This document shows positions 54,632 through 62,859 of a stretch of 64,000 bases of DNA, one piece after another; position 1 is the stretch's first letter, and every line of letters begins with the position of its first letter. The stretch comes from a virus. The position numbers and the translations under genes are program-made. The stretch lies in IMG/VR virus record IMGVR_UViG_3300032180_000001, positions 62,001-126,000 of that record; one strand, given 5' to 3'. A model generated the notes under the pieces. The model made no database searches. It was not told the DNA's origin and worked only from the letters and a program-made list of their open reading frames with translations.

Positions 54632-55712
54632 TTACAGGTCGTCTAGCGCCCGCAGCAGCTTCCTGGCGTTCGCTTCGAAAGTTCTGTCGGCAACAGCTTC
54701 CCGCGCCTGCTCCGCTATCTTGCCCCGTTCTGCCTCGTGCGTGATATACCAGTGCAGGATTTCGCTGGCATCTTCCGGGTCGGTGAACCGCGGCAGCATG
54801 TGCAGCACTTCGTCTCCTTCCGGGCGCGCGTCCCGAAGGAAGGGCAATCCGATGGCCGCCATCTCTACCTCGCGCGGCCCCATGGCCCAGCCCTGGCCAG
54901 CGTAGGCGTCTTCGGACTCACGCCGGTACAGATTGATCCCCATCTTTGCGTGCCGGTACAGCTCCGCCGTTTCCGTGTTGTCCACACAGGTATCGCGACC
55001 GTGCCCGATATACTTCCGCAGCCTGCTGTCCGGTGCCAGCTCCTCGTCCCAGTAATTGCCGCCAAGCAGCACGTCGAGGTTCCCCAGATCGAGGCGCTCG
55101 AAAAACTCGGCACGGCTCTTGAAGCAGGTTCCGATGAAGGTCAGATCGGCAGCCAGCTCCGGGTTCACCGGCCCGCGCCGAGGGTAGTGCACGTCCGGGC
55201 GGTACGCGTGCGGCATGTACAGCGCCGGGCCAAGTTCCCGGTACGCAGCGATATTAACTGGATCGTTGAGGAGGTTCAGGTCAGCATGCTGAGCCCGGTC
55301 CAGTTGCTCTCCGTCCTGATAAGTAAGGCGATTCTGTATGAAGGATCACTTGCTTCATTTTCCGTAGCTTGAAAAGCTGGAACATGCCCCCGGTAATAAA
55401 GAACCCGGACACGTACAGAATAACGTCAGGCCAGAAAGTCATCGCCGCGTGGGTCAGCCCCTGCATCGACATGACGATGGCGTCCTTTTGACTCTTCACG
55501 GCCTGCTCGACGACAGGAAGCCCCTGTTCGTCCGTCACAATGTTGCCATGCTCATCTGTTTTCGGAAGAAGAGCCTTGGAATAAAACACGAGCCGATCGT
55601 TCAGGTTATACATAAGGACCTCATTGCCCAGCTCGCGCAATGCATCAGCCCATCCGTAGTAAACATCAGCAACCGAGAAGTCCGGGCCGGGGTGACATAT
55701 CAGAATACGCAC
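54632..55712 (-). pseudogene. Glycosyltransferase (CgeB/DUF3880-like), split by a +1 shift
   Basis: Frame 1 from GTG 55712 (GGGAGGAGG upstream): RILICHPGPDFSVADVYYGW...DVILYVSGFF...VILHTESPY. After ESPY an extra base at about 55322 shifts the frame, which then closes at 55281. The other frame continues YQDGEQLDRAQHADLNLLND, PALYMPHAYRPDVHYP, GHGRDTCVDNTETAELYRHAKMGINLYR and GPREVEMAAIGLPFL to the stop at 54632. Together they give about 359 aa of a GT-B glycosyltransferase. Mutation, sequencing error or a programmed +1 shift cannot be told apart here. Confidence 0.75.
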
Positions 55713-55729
55713 AAAACCACCTCCTCCCG

Positions 55730-55758
55730 ATGACACACTCGAAATTTTATGGTACGAT
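55730..55758 (+). promoter_or_regulatory. Promoter of HNH gene at 55822
   Basis: ATGACA (55730-55735), 17 nt, TACGAT (55753-55758). The leader is about 60 nt and ends in GGAGGT before the ATG. It partly overlaps the ribosome site of the divergent glycosyltransferase. Confidence 0.5.
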
Positions 55759-55821
55759 TTATTCGGCTCGGTAGCACCGGTCAGGGGTACTTCCGAGCCT
55801 GATCGCATCGGAGGTGCGACT

Positions 55822-56355
55822 ATGCCTGATCATACACAGGCGGAGCGCTGGCTGCCAGTGCCGGGGTACGAAGGATTCTACGAGATCAGTAATCGCGGTC
55901 AGGTCCGCAGCATCCGCCACATGACGCAGGCCGGATGGCGCGGTGGCAAGCTGCTCTCACCGTTCCTCGATGCCGATGGGTACTTGCGTGTCAACCTCAG
56001 TCGTTATGGTGCTACTCGAAGTGTTACCATCCACACTCTCGTGCTGACAGCATTCGACCGTCCCCCTGCAAGCGGGGAGCAAGGCAGGCACGGACTCGGC
56101 GGGAAAACTGACAACCATCTAGAGAACCTGGAATGGGGAACGCCACAGGAAAACAGTGACGATAAATACAGAGACGGCACGATGGCCTGTGGCGAGAAGC
56201 AGGGAAATTCAAAACTTACCGCTACTGATATAAAATCAATCAGAACTCGTCGTGCTGCCGGGGAGGAAGCAAGTTCACTAGCTCTTAACTTTAAAATAAG
56301 TGAGACACATGTAAACCGAATCGTAAAGCGTGAATCGTGGCGTCACATACCGTAG
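55822..56355 (+). CDS. NUMOD4-HNH homing endonuclease
   Basis: 177 aa. NUMOD4 (ERWLPVPGYEGFYEISNRGQ), a short HNH_3 core (VTIHTLVLTAFDRPPASGEQ, RHGLGGKTDNHLENLEWGTPQEN) and a C-terminal HTH (KLTATDIKSIRTRRAAGEEASSLALNFKISETHVNRIVK). Located antisense between the tail terminator gene and the glycosyltransferase. Close in type to the protein at 26848 but shorter by one HTH. Confidence 0.9.
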   Translation: MPDHTQAERWLPVPGYEGFYEISNRGQVRSIRHMTQAGWRGGKLLSPFLDADGYLRVNLSRYGATRSVTIHTLVLTAFDRPPASGEQGRHGLGGKTDNHLENLEWGTPQENSDDKYRDGTMACGEKQGNSKLTATDIKSIRTRRAAGEEASSLALNFKISETHVNRIVKRESWRHIP

Positions 56356-56365
56356 CTCAGTACAT

Positions 56366-56788
56366 TTAAATCACGCCGCACTGCACACCAATCCTGGCTC
56401 CAAAGAAAGTCACTCCATTAAAAAGCAATCGCCCGTAGCTCTCAATTGCGATAGGCTCAGCGAAATGACAGGCTCCGCCCAAGGTTGGATCAACCATAAT
56501 GGCTTCTGGAATACTACTCGATGTTATATTTTCTCCTATACCGAGAAAACTATCCAGGGCGCGTTGGACAGCCTCGCTAGGCGCTGCATCACTGATCGCA
56601 ATAAGCACCCTTAGATTACAGGTGAACGCCCCGTCCATCGTAGCACCATAGGTAACGTATGGTTGGCCTGGCAAAATCACCGCGACAGGAGGCTGGATCG
56701 AGTCTTTCGCCTCGGCCATAACCCGCAGACCCGTCTTCGCGGCGATCTGATTCGCCAGGGCTGCCCGAACCGCACCAAGATCAGCCAC
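56366..56788 (-). CDS. Tail terminator-like protein
   Basis: 140 aa from GTG 56788 with GGAGAG upstream (longer frames upstream belong to the preceding gene). ADLGAVRAALANQIAAKTGLRV, PPVAVILPGQPYVTYGATMDG, CNLRVLIAISDAAPSEAVQRALD and a final GVTFFGARIGVQC follow the compact alpha-beta layout of tail terminators (HK97 gp10 / lambda U-like). It would cap the tail tube and join it to the head. Confidence 0.7.
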   Translation of the reverse strand: MADLGAVRAALANQIAAKTGLRVMAEAKDSIQPPVAVILPGQPYVTYGATMDGAFTCNLRVLIAISDAAPSEAVQRALDSFLGIGENITSSSIPEAIMVDPTLGGACHFAEPIAIESYGRLLFNGVTFFGARIGVQCGVI

Positions 56789-57246
56789 TAGTTCTCTCCT
56801 CCGCTTGCTTGCTCTCCCGAATGGTGCCGCAGGCGCTCCTCGACGTGCGCGAGATGCCGGGCATGAACGTCCGCAACAAACGCGGCCGTTATCGATCGGG
56901 TACCGGGGTGATCTGGATGATGACGGCGGCACAGGTTATAGGTCATTCCGGTAATGGGATCAGTCAGGGCATGATGTCCTAGCCGCCAGCACCAGCGCTG
57001 ATGACAATTGTGTTTCTTATAGATGGCAATTAGACCACCGATAATTGTCACTTCCGCCAGATCGCTGCCGAAACCCGAGAAAAACCCATAGTAGGGACCT
57101 GGCTCGTTAATGGTACCGGTATGAAACTGAAGCCAGTAGCCCAGGCCGAAATGAGTCACGTTCCACTGCCAGATTCCGTACGCTAGTACGCCTAGCAAGG
57201 CAACCGGAACAAGATACCAGAAAGTTTTCACACAAGTATGTCCCAT
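56788..57246 (-). CDS. Actinophage membrane protein with Cys/His cluster, 152 aa
   Basis: One or two membrane helices (FWYLVPVALLGVLAYGIW; AEVTIIGGLIAIY), then CHQRWCWRLGHHALTDPITGMTYNLCRRHHPDH, a Cys/His set likely to bind zinc, and a helical end rich in His. The pattern GFGSDLAEVTIIGGLIAIY--HNCH is common in phages of actinomycetes. Role unknown. The start overlaps the preceding gene; GTG starts a few codons in are possible. Confidence 0.65.
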   Translation of the reverse strand: MGHTCVKTFWYLVPVALLGVLAYGIWQWNVTHFGLGYWLQFHTGTINEPGPYYGFFSGFGSDLAEVTIIGGLIAIYKKHNCHQRWCWRLGHHALTDPITGMTYNLCRRHHPDHPGTRSITAAFVADVHARHLAHVEERLRHHSGEQASGGEN

Positions 57247-57851
57247 TCCAGCGCCCAGGCTTCTTCCCGCTGGCCTGTGAACGGCATTAGCCTGCCCCAG
57301 GACACCATCCCCGCCGGATGTGTCAGGACCGCATGCCCGTCGTGCGGCAGGGAAATACCCATAACCAGGCCGGGTACCGGAGCATCCTCCGCAACCCGGA
57401 AGAAATCTCGCAGTCGCACCCGGCAGCCGCCACTCCTTGCCGCTTCCAGCGCGGCCTCGATCGACGTACCGCTGTCTACGGTCCCGCCGGCTAGGCGGTG
57501 CAAGGCCAGGATCTCATCGTCGGCTAGGACAATGCCGGTCACGGTCGCGAGATGGTAGGCGATCGCCAGGGCAGAGCAGGTTGGATAGACGTCGTTGAAG
57601 CCAGGCACTTTCGACATCACATCGGATGCCATGGCAGCTCGCTTAGCCGCCGTGTTCGCGGTAACCAGCGGGGAGACACTCGCCTTGTACAACGCCGCCT
57701 GGTGCTTCTGCTGCGCGGTCTGCTTCGCCTGTAGTGCGGCAAACTGCTTCTGTCCCGTCGGCAGCAGCGTGCGGGTTACCCACGACCGGGATCTCCGCGG
57801 GGTGTAGACCCGCTGCCACGGCCCGCCGCCCCACCCTTTTCCCCGGGCCAT
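57228..57851 (-). CDS. Papain/C39-like cysteine peptidase fold protein, 207 aa
   Basis: A basic N-terminal tail (TPRRSRSWVTR) and helix, then from ~85: DVYPTCSALAIAYHLATVTG with the likely catalytic Cys, ALHRLAGGTVDSGTSIEAAL, and LPHDGHAVLTHPAGMVSWG with the His. The order Cys, then His in an H-(A/V)-V-L strand, fits C39/papain-like enzymes. Located among head-tail genes, it may be a virion-maturation protease or a tail-delivered wall enzyme. Confidence 0.55.
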   Translation of the reverse strand: MARGKGWGGGPWQRVYTPRRSRSWVTRTLLPTGQKQFAALQAKQTAQQKHQAALYKASVSPLVTANTAAKRAAMASDVMSKVPGFNDVYPTCSALAIAYHLATVTGIVLADDEILALHRLAGGTVDSGTSIEAALEAARSGGCRVRLRDFFRVAEDAPVPGLVMGISLPHDGHAVLTHPAGMVSWGRLMPFTGQREEAWALEWDILV

Positions 57852-57979
57852 AACCGGCCCTTACCGCTGGTGCGAGGACCCGCTACCCGGAGCATGACCA
57901 CTGTGCCCGACGGAGTGAGGATCTGCGGGACAATACCCCAGCAGTTGGTCGTCGTCAGCACAGGTCTCGTCCTGTCCAC
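57776..57979 (-). CDS. Possible small head-tail gene, 67 aa
   Basis: GTG 57979 has an excellent AGGAGG site. VLTTTNCWGIVPQILTPSGTVVMLRV looks like real beta-strand protein; the remainder is Gly/Arg-rich and overlaps the next gene by about 76 bases in another frame. It sits where a head-closure gene is expected but is short; it may be a genuine small protein or a shortened one. Confidence 0.4.
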   Translation of the reverse strand: MDRTRPVLTTTNCWGIVPQILTPSGTVVMLRVAGPRTSGKGRLWPGEKGGAAGRGSGSTPRGDPGRG

Positions 57980-58041
57980 ACCAGAGCCTCCTGTTCGAAG
58001 TCCCGGCTCCGGCTGTGACAAGCTGGCCGCAGGCTACAGTA

Positions 58042-58854
58042 TCAGTGTAGACGTTCGAGCAGCTCGTCGCGGTAGTTCGTCACCACAAAGTCAAGCAGAG
58101 CCCCTCGGTAGTTCGCCACCACAAAGCTCAGCAGATCATCGACGCGCTGCCCCTTCCAGGACACCCATAGTTCTAGATTGTCAGGCCGATTATCAGTCTT
58201 GATGCCATTCTTGTGATGAACCTCCTCTTCTCGAAGTAGCGGACGCCCTAGCTGTTCCTCCATGACTAGACGGTGTTCGAATCGATCCCTGCCATTAACC
58301 TTAATTTTTCGATAACCATTTTCTGTAACCCAGCCGCGATCATCGTGATAGTAGGCCGGGCCATCCATCGGGCTGCCTGCCTTGCGTCGTCGCTCATGCC
58401 GAGGGCAGAGACCGCTTGCCGAACTTATCTTGGGCTGGTCGCATCCTTCCCAGACGCACTCCGGAACGGGTTCGTCTTTCCGGCGATGCGGTCGGATTGG
58501 CGCGTTCATATCTGAATGCAGAATGTACTTTCGATGATAATGCACCGAGCAGTATCCACGTGAGCTATGCGGACGATCACAGCCAGGGTGACTACACAGC
58601 TTCTTTTCAGCAAACGGTACGTCCATGTTCCGGCCATTACGAACCCGCTGATAGTGTGCCGAACAGTATCCGCCCGCATGATGTGGCCGATCACAACCAG
58701 GATGATTGCAGTTTCGTTGACTGCCCCTGAACGGTATGTTCATGTCCCGACCCGTGAGCTGACGCTGGTAGTGCGCGTTGCACAGACCTGTTTTCTTATA
58801 AGAACGAGGCCGGTCGCAGCCAGGCCACGTGCAGGTAGACTGATCTTGTGTCAT
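58042..58854 (-). CDS. HNH endonuclease with four zinc-finger-like repeats
   Basis: 270 aa from ATG 58854. Four N-terminal repeats of the type C---GCDRP----G-C--HY-R (CTWPGCDRP...GLCNAHYQR; CNHPGCDRP...GYCSAHYQR; CSHPGCDRP...GYCSVHYHR; CVWEGCDQP...GLCPRHERR). HNH core: FEHRLVMEEQLGRPLLREEEVHHKNGIKTDNRPDNLEL. The C-terminus contains a short duplicated piece (FVVANYRGALLDFVVTNYR). It is on the same strand as the structural genes but has its own leaderless promoter. Confidence 0.88.
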   Translation of the reverse strand: MTQDQSTCTWPGCDRPRSYKKTGLCNAHYQRQLTGRDMNIPFRGSQRNCNHPGCDRPHHAGGYCSAHYQRVRNGRNMDVPFAEKKLCSHPGCDRPHSSRGYCSVHYHRKYILHSDMNAPIRPHRRKDEPVPECVWEGCDQPKISSASGLCPRHERRRKAGSPMDGPAYYHDDRGWVTENGYRKIKVNGRDRFEHRLVMEEQLGRPLLREEEVHHKNGIKTDNRPDNLELWVSWKGQRVDDLLSFVVANYRGALLDFVVTNYRDELLERLH

Positions 58855-58860
58855 ACCCTT

Positions 58861-58887
58861 ATTTTAACACACCGACCAGAATTTCAA
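58861..58887 (-). promoter_or_regulatory. Promoter of leaderless HNH gene
   Basis: Minus strand TTGAAA (58882-58887), 15 nt, TAAAAT (58861-58866), then 6 bases (AAGGGT) to ATG 58854. The spacer is short, but the -10 to start distance equals that of three other HNH genes. Confidence 0.5.
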
Positions 58888-58903
58888 AAACCAACAAATT
58901 CGA

Positions 58904-59845
58904 TCACACGCCGACTTTCAGGCGCTGATCGGTATACGGGCGAAGCATTTCGATGATCCACGGATTGGCCTGAATTCTCACGACACCAAGGTCTCCTGCC
59001 CCAGCAATGCCAAAAGGCGCATCCTTGCGCTTAAACCATTCGGTGGCCAGCTCCAGGCAGGCCTGCGATACTGTCGGCGGAACAGATGGCCATCCCCAGG
59101 TGCCGGTAATCTGCACTCGGTCCATGTGCGCGAACGGGTAAATATACGGGAACCACTTACCGTTCTGCAGTACCTGTACCTTCTTGAACGGGCGCTGGAC
59201 TCCGAGAGCGTTCAGGTTGTAGCGATCTTTGCCAAACTTGAGCTGGTAGTCCACGTTCTGCGTCCACGCCTCAGCGAACACGCCATTCCCGGTCTGATCG
59301 ACGTTAAGAGAGGTGATGCTGACCAGAGGGTCAATCGTCAGTTCCCGGATGTCGTAGGGTACGAACGTCCGCGTCTCGGTAATCCGGTAAAAATGGGTGG
59401 CGCAATGCTCATTGATCCACGTACTCGCCGCCTGGATGGCCTGCTGCATGGCGAAATCGTCGGAACCGTCTTCAACGCTGATCCGGTCTCGCAGCTCCTC
59501 CAGTCCGCAGTACCAGTTGCCGAGTTGGGGCGGGAACACGCGCCAGGTGCCTGGTTGAACGTCGGAAACAGCTCCGGTACCGATCCAGATGTAGCTCCAC
59601 AGCCCGTCGATTCCGGTGATGGCCGGGGAACAGGGCACGATAAGCTCATAATGCCCAACCAGTGGCTTGGTGATGTCTGCGGGAGAGGCACCGTTGTACG
59701 TATGAACAACCTGATTTCCTGATGGATCAGTGACAACACAGGAAACAGTTGTCGGATCGGTGTCGACGAGTGGGTCGCCCGCCTGAAACTCGTTGCTGAG
59801 CAGGGCTATCTCGTTCTGGTTGTCATAGTAGATAGTGCTGGTCAT
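58904..59845 (-). CDS. Head-tail connector (adaptor) with N-terminal beta domain
   Basis: 313 aa. Residues ~10-100 (ALLSNEFQAGDPLVDTDPTTVSCVVTDPSG, LVGHYELIVPCSPAITGIDGLW) look like an Ig-like beta domain. From ~115: CGLEELRDRISVEDGSDDFAMQQAIQAASTWINEHC, then LTIDPLVSITSLNVD and RVQITGTWGWPSVPPTVSQACLELATEWFKRKDAPFG. This second half is the HK97 gp6 / SPP1 gp15-type adaptor. The N-terminal addition is probably displayed at the neck. Confidence 0.8.
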   Translation of the reverse strand: MTSTIYYDNQNEIALLSNEFQAGDPLVDTDPTTVSCVVTDPSGNQVVHTYNGASPADITKPLVGHYELIVPCSPAITGIDGLWSYIWIGTGAVSDVQPGTWRVFPPQLGNWYCGLEELRDRISVEDGSDDFAMQQAIQAASTWINEHCATHFYRITETRTFVPYDIRELTIDPLVSITSLNVDQTGNGVFAEAWTQNVDYQLKFGKDRYNLNALGVQRPFKKVQVLQNGKWFPYIYPFAHMDRVQITGTWGWPSVPPTVSQACLELATEWFKRKDAPFGIAGAGDLGVVRIQANPWIIEMLRPYTDQRLKVGV

Positions 59846-59900
59846 CAGGGCCTCCTGCGCGAGAACCCTGGCTCCATGACGGCCGCAGCGGTACGTACCC

Positions 59901-62351
59901 TCATGATACTCCGCTTAGGCTTCGTGCCGGGGAGGTGACAGTACTCGCGCCTGGCGCACCACCCGACACCGCCCCGTTCCGGCTCGACGCGGACTGGTTA
60001 ACCGCACTCTGCGCAGGTACCAGAGCCAGTATGCTGTCCTGGCTTACCATCGGCTGTCCGATCGACGTCGCCGTGCTGTGCCCCTTAATGGTGCTGATCT
60101 CTAGGGTTCCCGGACGCAGTACGACAGACAGTGCCTCGGCAGCCTGCGCATGTGCCGCCAGCAGTAGCGAAGCAGCGGTTATCCCTGTTCCTGTCGCTAC
60201 GCCGGCAGTTAGGGCAACCTCGGTTGAAGGTGACAGCACCGATCCGGTCCCGCTGGCAAGAGAAGGAGTCACCGCAGGAGCCGCAGGCAAGACGGTTCCG
60301 GTTCCAGTTGCAAGACCAGCAACGGTAACGAAGTCGGCCGAAGCGTCCGGAGCAGTACTCACCCCGTTGGCCACTCCGGCAGTGATAGCTGTCGCGATCC
60401 CCGCATCCAGAGCGAGTCCAGACCCGAGAGCCCCCGGATCACCGCAGAATCCCGCTTCAGATGCCAATGCAACCCCGATGCCGACAGCGAGTACGGCGTC
60501 AGTAGCGATCGCGGCAGCTACAGGCAATACGGTTCCGGTTCCTACAGCGACCCCGAGCGTGGTCTGACTATCAATCGCAGAAGCCGGGGTGGCACCTGTC
60601 CCGCTGGCAAGTCCCGCACCCGCCTGATTATCAGCATCCGACGCTAGGCTAGTTCCGCTTCCGGTTGCGGTATCAGCTACAAGCGCGAAAGAAACAACAG
60701 AAGCCTGACCCGTACCGGTAACAAGTCCAGCGGCAGTAAGCGCAGCAGTTACAGACGATACAGTCCCGATTCCGGTAGCGGTCCCCGCTGTAATCGCAAT
60801 CACGGCTGGAGTCGTAACAATACTTGTTCCTGGCGCAAAACCAGCATTCCCAACGTTATCGGCATCAGGTGCCTGGCTCGCACCCGTTCCAGTCGCGAAT
60901 CCAGGGGCTAGGCCAATTCCGGTAATACCAAGGCCGTAGAAACCTTCGCCGTAAGAACCTCCACCGTAAATGATCTCCGTCAGGGCGCTCGCAAGATCGG
61001 CAAAACCTTGACTGCCCGCACTAGCTGACGGGACACCCCCGGTTCCGCTGGCAGATCCCGCTGCAAGGCCGATTCCTGGTGCTTGCACAGTGACGAGGCC
61101 GTCAGCAAGCCCCGTGCCTGCAGCTACCGCGGATCCGGATGGCTGCGCAATGGCGAGACCGGTCGCAGATCCTGCCGCTAGGCTGATTCCCGGTGCTAGT
61201 GCTAGGCCCGTGCCCGATGCGAGTCCTACGAAGCCCTGATTATCGGCATCCGGTGCCTGCGCAGCTCCGGTTCCAATGGCAAGCCCCGCAGCTACGAATA
61301 CCGGAATCTGAGCTGTTGGTGCCTGTGCCGTACCGGTGGCGGATGCGAAGCCGGGGGTCAGTTCTGCTCCAGGGGCTCCTGCCGTGCCCGTGCCTGAAAC
61401 GAGTCCTGCGCCCCCCTGGTTGTCGGCATCAGAGGTCTGCGCTATTCCGGTTCCGGTGGCGAGACCTGGTGTCAGTCCGACCGCAAGCCCGTCAACAACG
61501 GGAGCCCCCGTACCGATCCAGGTTTGATCTGAAGCAGCAAGGTTATCCATCCAAAACGTGTTCGTGCTGTTCGATACGCTGGAGCCGATAAGGGCGAAGT
61601 TAAGTGCGGAAACGTTGTTGTTAGCTGCGTTGTTGACTGAATCCTGCAGAGTACCAGAAGCGTCGTAAAGTCGAGCGAAAGTCTGCGCATTTCCTGCCCC
61701 GGAAACAAACATGCCTTCAATTCGGTACCAGGTGTTCAGTGACATGGCGGTACCGGTACCGTTAACATTGCCGCCAGGTCCTATGGCAGAAATATGCCCG
61801 GTGCCTGTGATACCCAGCCCTAGTGCACCGGCTCCTGCACGGAATACGTACCCGATTGAATAGTTTGTCAGGTAGATATAAGCCCGCAGATAGAGGATAG
61901 CCGAGTTATACGGAAGCGGGTTCCAGCCGGTATAGCTGAGGCTCGCGGACGTGACAAACTTATAAGCCAGGGAGCCAGCGAAAACCTGAGAGTTGTCAAA
62001 GGTAATTGTTCCCACGCCACCTTGGGTAAGCGCATCACCTGACACTCCGCCGGAGTTCCCCGCTGTTACGGCCGTAGTGTTCGAGCCGCCTTCAGCTGTG
62101 TTTTTCAGCGCTAGAAAGCGAGCGCAGGCTACTCCGGTGCCTGTGGCGAGTCCGGCAGCCAGTCCTATTCCGGAAGACTGTACAGCACCGGTTCCGTGGG
62201 CGAGTCCTGCAGTGACGAATAGAGATGCCTCGCTATACAAAACAGGTGAGGCAACCGTCGTGCAGGCCGGCCATGGGAACTGCGGGACGACAATCTTACT
62301 AGTGCCGGGAACAAGTGCGACACCGCCGTCGAGCTGGATGACTACTGCCAT
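59901..62351 (-). CDS. Repetitive structural protein with LamG-like domain
   Basis: 816 aa. Residues ~110-275 (TFDNSQVFAGSLAYKFVTSAS, AILYLRAYIYLTNYSIGYVF, TWYRIEGMFVSGAGN, FWMDNLAASDQTW) form a concanavalin/LamG-like sandwich. The rest is some 30 degenerate repeats of the type A-GLA-GTG-A-APDADN-G, low in charge and rich in Ala/Gly/Thr. A short insertion IYGGGSYGEGFYGLG breaks them. Probably a virion fibre or decoration protein that binds glycans through the LamG-like domain. Confidence 0.65.
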   Translation of the reverse strand: MAVVIQLDGGVALVPGTSKIVVPQFPWPACTTVASPVLYSEASLFVTAGLAHGTGAVQSSGIGLAAGLATGTGVACARFLALKNTAEGGSNTTAVTAGNSGGVSGDALTQGGVGTITFDNSQVFAGSLAYKFVTSASLSYTGWNPLPYNSAILYLRAYIYLTNYSIGYVFRAGAGALGLGITGTGHISAIGPGGNVNGTGTAMSLNTWYRIEGMFVSGAGNAQTFARLYDASGTLQDSVNNAANNNVSALNFALIGSSVSNSTNTFWMDNLAASDQTWIGTGAPVVDGLAVGLTPGLATGTGIAQTSDADNQGGAGLVSGTGTAGAPGAELTPGFASATGTAQAPTAQIPVFVAAGLAIGTGAAQAPDADNQGFVGLASGTGLALAPGISLAAGSATGLAIAQPSGSAVAAGTGLADGLVTVQAPGIGLAAGSASGTGGVPSASAGSQGFADLASALTEIIYGGGSYGEGFYGLGITGIGLAPGFATGTGASQAPDADNVGNAGFAPGTSIVTTPAVIAITAGTATGIGTVSSVTAALTAAGLVTGTGQASVVSFALVADTATGSGTSLASDADNQAGAGLASGTGATPASAIDSQTTLGVAVGTGTVLPVAAAIATDAVLAVGIGVALASEAGFCGDPGALGSGLALDAGIATAITAGVANGVSTAPDASADFVTVAGLATGTGTVLPAAPAVTPSLASGTGSVLSPSTEVALTAGVATGTGITAASLLLAAHAQAAEALSVVLRPGTLEISTIKGHSTATSIGQPMVSQDSILALVPAQSAVNQSASSRNGAVSGGAPGASTVTSPARSLSGVS

Positions 62352-62391
62352 AACACTACCAGCATGTGATCACGCACTTATAATCACAACC

Positions 62392-62859
62392 CTACTTTCT
62401 AGGTGTACCGTTATAAACTCTCCCCTTATGCAAACCACATGTGCAGCCTGGAAGACAAGGTTGCTTCCTTGGAGCATTATGCTTTCCACAATCACAGCCA
62501 GGAAGACAAGGAGGGGACCCAGGAAGACCATGTTTTGCGCATTCGCAGCCCGGAAAACATGGTGGAGATGGTCTAAGATTTCCAACTGTTCCATCATAAA
62601 CTCCGTGACAGCTATAGCACAACGGCCTGTAGTGCCAAACATCTGAACCATCTAGTCCGTGAATTTGAGACCATTGCTTAGCAAAGTCGTTACAAAACGT
62701 GCATCCATAACCAGTAGCTTTGCCTCTTACTTTCTTAACAAGAGAATGGAGGTTAAAGTAGTCTAGTTCACCATCGTATGCCCTACCTTTGTGTCTACCG
62801 CACTCGCACCCTGGAAGGCATTTTTTACCGGGGTGATTACTTCGATTTCCTTTAGTCAT
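62392..62859 (-). CDS. HNH endonuclease with C-x-PGC-CG-H repeats
   Basis: 155 aa from ATG 62859. HNH part: LVKKVRGKATGYGCTFCNDFAKQW and HYRPLCYSCHGVYDG. Four repeats KCLPGCECGRH, PCFPGCECAKH, PCLPGCDCGKH and PCLPGCTCGLH flank it; each offers three Cys and one His and probably binds a metal ion and DNA. The gene is AT-rich and has its own promoter, yet is also in frame with the Gly-rich structural gene upstream, without an intervening stop. Confidence 0.8.
   Translation of the reverse strand: MTKGNRSNHPGKKCLPGCECGRHKGRAYDGELDYFNLHSLVKKVRGKATGYGCTFCNDFAKQWSQIHGLDGSDVWHYRPLCYSCHGVYDGTVGNLRPSPPCFPGCECAKHGLPGSPPCLPGCDCGKHNAPRKQPCLPGCTCGLHKGRVYNGTPRK

Noticed and set aside
59935-61591. Plus-strand frames opposite the 816-aa repetitive protein
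   Set aside because: They arise from the Ala/Gly/Thr repeat composition and lack starts with ribosome sites.
62370-62646. Alternative frames over the HNH Cys repeats
   Set aside because: They are shadows of the PGC-CG repeats; the frame with regular Cys/His spacing is the coding one.
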